NCBI RefSeq assembly: GCF_051960575.1
Contig: NZ_JBQCEE010000036.1
Location: forward strand, 1-7,686
Reading direction: 5' to 3'
From: JBQCEE01 sp051960575
GTDB lineage: Bacteria; Actinomycetota; Actinomycetes; Mycobacteriales; Jatrophihabitantaceae
Length of the DNA stretch: 7,686 nucleotides
Shown here: piece after piece, positions 5,993-7,686 of the stretch
Layout: the number at the start of each line of letters is the position of its first letter
How positions within the stretch are numbered: position 1 is the first letter of the stretch
The notes under the pieces: generated by a model
Told to the model about the DNA's origin: nothing
The model's database searches: none
The model's input: only the letters and a program-made list of their open reading frames with translations
Translations under genes and position numbers: made by a program

Positions 5993-6349
5993 TCAGCGCG
6001 CGACGGTGTCGCGCTTCTCCTTGATCTTGGCGGCCTTGCCGCGCAGGTCGCGCAGGTAGTAGAGCTTCGCGCGACGGACGTCACCACGGGTGACGACCTC
6101 GATCTTCTCGATCACCGGGGTGTGCACCGGGAAGGTGCGCTCGACACCGACGCCGAAGCTGACCTTGCGGACGGTGAACGTCTCGCGGATGCCGCCGCCC
6201 TGGCGACGGATGACGACGCCCTGGAAGATCTGGATGCGCGAGCGGTTGCCCTCGATGACGCGGACGTGCACCTTCAGCGTGTCGCCGGCGCGGAAGTCCG
6301 GCACGTCCGAGCGCAGGGACTCGGTGTCGAGCACGTCGAGGGTGTTCAT
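5993..6349 (-). CDS. rplS: 50S ribosomal protein L19
   Basis: The 118-residue protein is a full-length L19, which sits at the interface of the 50S and 30S subunits. Family segments are clear: FRAGDTLKVHVRVIEGNRSRIQIFQGVVI (about 19-47), the Gly- and Arg-rich RRQGGGIRETFTVRK, GVGVERTFPVHTPVIEKIEV, and the C-terminal RRAKLYYLRDLRGKAAKIKEK. The ATG at 6349 fits the usual N-terminus. No strong Shine-Dalgarno is present; the message just upstream reads AAGCGATAGAAAGCGATCTC. The 137-base gap from trmD leaves room for its own promoter or a leader, while lepB follows closely. Confidence 0.98.
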   Translation of the reverse strand: MNTLDVLDTESLRSDVPDFRAGDTLKVHVRVIEGNRSRIQIFQGVVIRRQGGGIRETFTVRKVSFGVGVERTFPVHTPVIEKIEVVTRGDVRRAKLYYLRDLRGKAAKIKEKRDTVAR

Positions 6350-6448
6350 CGCGAGATCGCTTTCTATCGCTTGCTACAGGGGCTCAGGTGTCGCGCGCCG
6401 CAGGCAACCGCGGTCCGGGCAACCCCACGATGATGCCACATGCACCTC

Positions 6449-6465
6449 GGCGATCCCCAATCGCC
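6449..6465 (-). other. Hairpin in the trmD-rplS gap
   Basis: GGCGAT and ATCGCC pair perfectly around a five-base loop, 21 bases past the trmD stop. No T-run follows on the minus strand, so it is at most a weak pause or an end-stabilising stem. The rest of the 137-base gap holds a 7-bp direct repeat GGCAACC (6403-6409 and 6418-6424, plus strand) and no promoter I can call with confidence. Confidence 0.35.
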
Positions 6466-6486
6466 TCGCAGCGGCGGGTCGGCCGC

Positions 6487-7185
6487 TCAGGACTCCAGCA
6501 GGTCAGGGCGCACGCGGGCGGTGCGCTCGCGCGACTGCTCGGCACGCCACGCGCGGATCGCCGCGTGGTGCCCGGACAGCAGCACCTCCGGCACGTCGAG
6601 GCCGCGCCAGCTGGCCGGCTTGGTATAGGCCGGCGCCTCGAGCAGGCCCTCCGCGCCGGCCGCGAACGAGTCGTCGACCGCCGAGTCGGCGTTGCCGAGC
6701 ACGCCGGGCAGCAGCCGGGCCACCGCCTCGACGATGACGAGCACGGCCACCTCACCGCCGGCGAGCACGTAGTCGCCGAGGCTGAGCTCGTCGACGGCCA
6801 TGCGCTGCGCCGCGTACTCGCCGACGCGGGCGTCGATGCCCTCGTACCGCCCGCAGGCGAACAGCAGCCACGGCTCGGCGGCGAGCTCGGCGGCGACCGC
6901 CTGGGTGAACGGGCGCCCCGCGGGCGAGGGGACGACGAGCCGTGGCTGCGGGCCGCCGGGCGGCGCGAGCTCGTCCAGGGCGCGCCCCCAGGGCTCGGGC
7001 TTCATGACCATGCCCGGGCCGCCCCCGTAGGGCGTGTCGTCGACGGTGCGGTGCACGTCGTCGGTCCACGACCGCAGGTCGTGCACGCCGAGCTGCAACT
7101 GCCCGCGCGCGATCGCCTTGCCCACCAGGGACTCGTGCAGCGGCGCGAGGTAGCCGGGGAAGATCGTGACGACGTCGAGTCTCAT
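6487..7185 (-). CDS. trmD: tRNA (guanine-N1)-methyltransferase TrmD
   Basis: TrmD methylates G37 next to the anticodon with S-adenosylmethionine, preventing frameshifts during translation. The 232-residue sequence has the SPOUT-class trefoil-knot features: MRLDVVTIFPGYLAP at the N-terminus, DDTPYGGGPGM (49-59), VPSPAGRPFTQ (85-95), CGRYEGIDAR (111-120), SLGDYVLAGGE (135-145) and DDSF (171-174), which carries the expected catalytic aspartate, then EAPAYTKPASWRG and VPEVLLSGHHAAI. The N-terminal part forms the cofactor-binding knot and the C-terminal part the tRNA-binding domain. The ATG at 7185 follows an AAGGA 11 bases away and gives the standard N-terminus. It lies 69 bases after rimM, the usual partner gene. 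Nothing appears missing. Confidence 0.98.
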   Translation of the reverse strand: MRLDVVTIFPGYLAPLHESLVGKAIARGQLQLGVHDLRSWTDDVHRTVDDTPYGGGPGMVMKPEPWGRALDELAPPGGPQPRLVVPSPAGRPFTQAVAAELAAEPWLLFACGRYEGIDARVGEYAAQRMAVDELSLGDYVLAGGEVAVLVIVEAVARLLPGVLGNADSAVDDSFAAGAEGLLEAPAYTKPASWRGLDVPEVLLSGHHAAIRAWRAEQSRERTARVRPDLLES

Positions 7186-7196
7186 TCGCCGACACG

Positions 7197-7201
7197 TCCT
7201 T
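7197..7201 (-). promoter_or_regulatory. Ribosome binding site of trmD
   Basis: AAGGA on the minus strand lies 11 bases before the trmD ATG. The spacing is slightly long, but it is among the better Shine-Dalgarno matches in the window. Confidence 0.5.
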
Positions 7202-7219
7202 GATCGACACCCGCTGGGA

Positions 7220-7251
7220 CCGGCAGGGGCCGGGATGAACGGGAGTTCATC
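7220..7251 (-). other. Two abutting hairpins after the rimM stop
   Basis: On the minus strand, three bases after the rimM TGA, GATGAAC and GTTCATC pair around TCCC (7251-7234). Directly next to it CCGGC and GCCGG pair around CCCT (7233-7220). No base separates the two stems and no T-run follows. They lie in the 69-base rimM-trmD gap, just before the trmD ribosome binding site. A role as attenuator, processing site or 3'-end protector is inferred from position only. Confidence 0.45.
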
Positions 7252-7254
7252 GCT

Positions 7255-7686
7255 TCACAGGTCGAACAGGCCGTCGGGCGGGTCGACGGTGACGGTGCCG
7301 CCGGCGAGGTCGACGGTGGGGACGATCGCGGCGACGAACGGCACCAGCCGCTCGCGTCCGTCGATGTCGAGGACGAGGTAGTCGGCGCCGCCGGCGTGCA
7401 CCATGTCGACGACGGGCCCGAGTGCGGCGCCGTCGACGGTGTGGGCGGCGAGGCCGATCAGGTCGGTGTCGTAGAAGTCGTCCGGGTCGTCGAGCGCGGG
7501 CCGCGCGGACGCGGCGACGAGCAGCTCCTGCCCGCGCAGCGCCTCGGCGGCGTCACGGTCGTCGACGCCGTCGAAGTGGACGACCAGCTTGCCGCTGGCC
7601 GTCGACGACGCGGCGACGACGAGCGTGCGGTCGGCGGCGCGGACGGACGCACCGGGAGCGAAACGCTCGTCCGGTGCGTCCGTCCA
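7255..7686 (-). CDS. rimM: 16S rRNA maturation factor RimM, C-terminal part (5' end outside window)
   Basis: The frame enters at the window edge and ends with TGA at 7255-7257, giving 143 residues; perhaps the first 30 are missing. RimM helps assemble the head of the 30S subunit and binds S19. Visible family features are TDAPDERFAPGAS at the entry point, the LVVHFDGVDDRDAAEALRG segment closing the N-terminal domain, and the PRC-barrel C-terminal domain with DDFYDTDLIGLA, GPVVDMVHAGGADYLVL, RERLVPFVAAIVPTVDL and the closing PDGLFDL. Upstream, rpsP and a KH-domain gene would be expected by synteny but are not in view. Co-transcription with trmD is likely. Confidence 0.95.
   Translation of the reverse strand, partial: WTDAPDERFAPGASVRAADRTLVVAASSTASGKLVVHFDGVDDRDAAEALRGQELLVAASARPALDDPDDFYDTDLIGLAAHTVDGAALGPVVDMVHAGGADYLVLDIDGRERLVPFVAAIVPTVDLAGGTVTVDPPDGLFDL

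Overview
The window is a very GC-rich (roughly 70% or more), densely packed bacterial chromosome segment in which every convincing gene is on the minus strand. Read in the direction of transcription (7686 down to 1) the order is rimM (5' end cut off), trmD, rplS, lepB, rnhB, a DUF2469 gene, yraN, comM/yifB-type gene, dprA and xerC (3' part cut off). This is the classic actinobacterial arrangement; Mycobacterium tuberculosis has the same series between rimM (Rv2907c) and xerC (Rv2894c), with a few extra genes. The DUF2469 protein, which as far as I know is confined to Actinobacteria, and the strong G/C preference at third codon positions support an actinobacterium. I cannot name the genus.

Region by region: 7255-7686 and 6487-7185 carry the ribosome and tRNA maturation pair RimM and TrmD; 5993-6349 is ribosomal protein L19. 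Next come the type I signal peptidase LepB (4889-5965), RNase HII (4120-4836), and the DUF2469 protein (3729-4049). The downstream half is a DNA-processing set: the UPF0102 nuclease-fold protein YraN (3250-3624), the AAA+ ComM-type helicase (1718-3250), the single-strand DNA loader DprA (522-1721), and the XerC recombinase (to 398). yraN-comM and comM-dprA overlap at start and stop codons, so these three are almost certainly translated from one message.

No new multigene system is visible; the genes are ordinary housekeeping genes. The interesting signals lie in the small gaps and one gene end: two 17-bp tandem units, each carrying an actinobacterial DnaA-box match, just upstream of yraN-comM-dprA; three in-frame 30-bp repeats, each opening with ATG, at the start of xerC; a 25-codon reading frame joined by ATGA overlaps to both rnhB and the DUF2469 gene but also looking like a repeat element; and two abutting hairpins directly after the rimM stop. 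All spacers are shorter than 300 bases.
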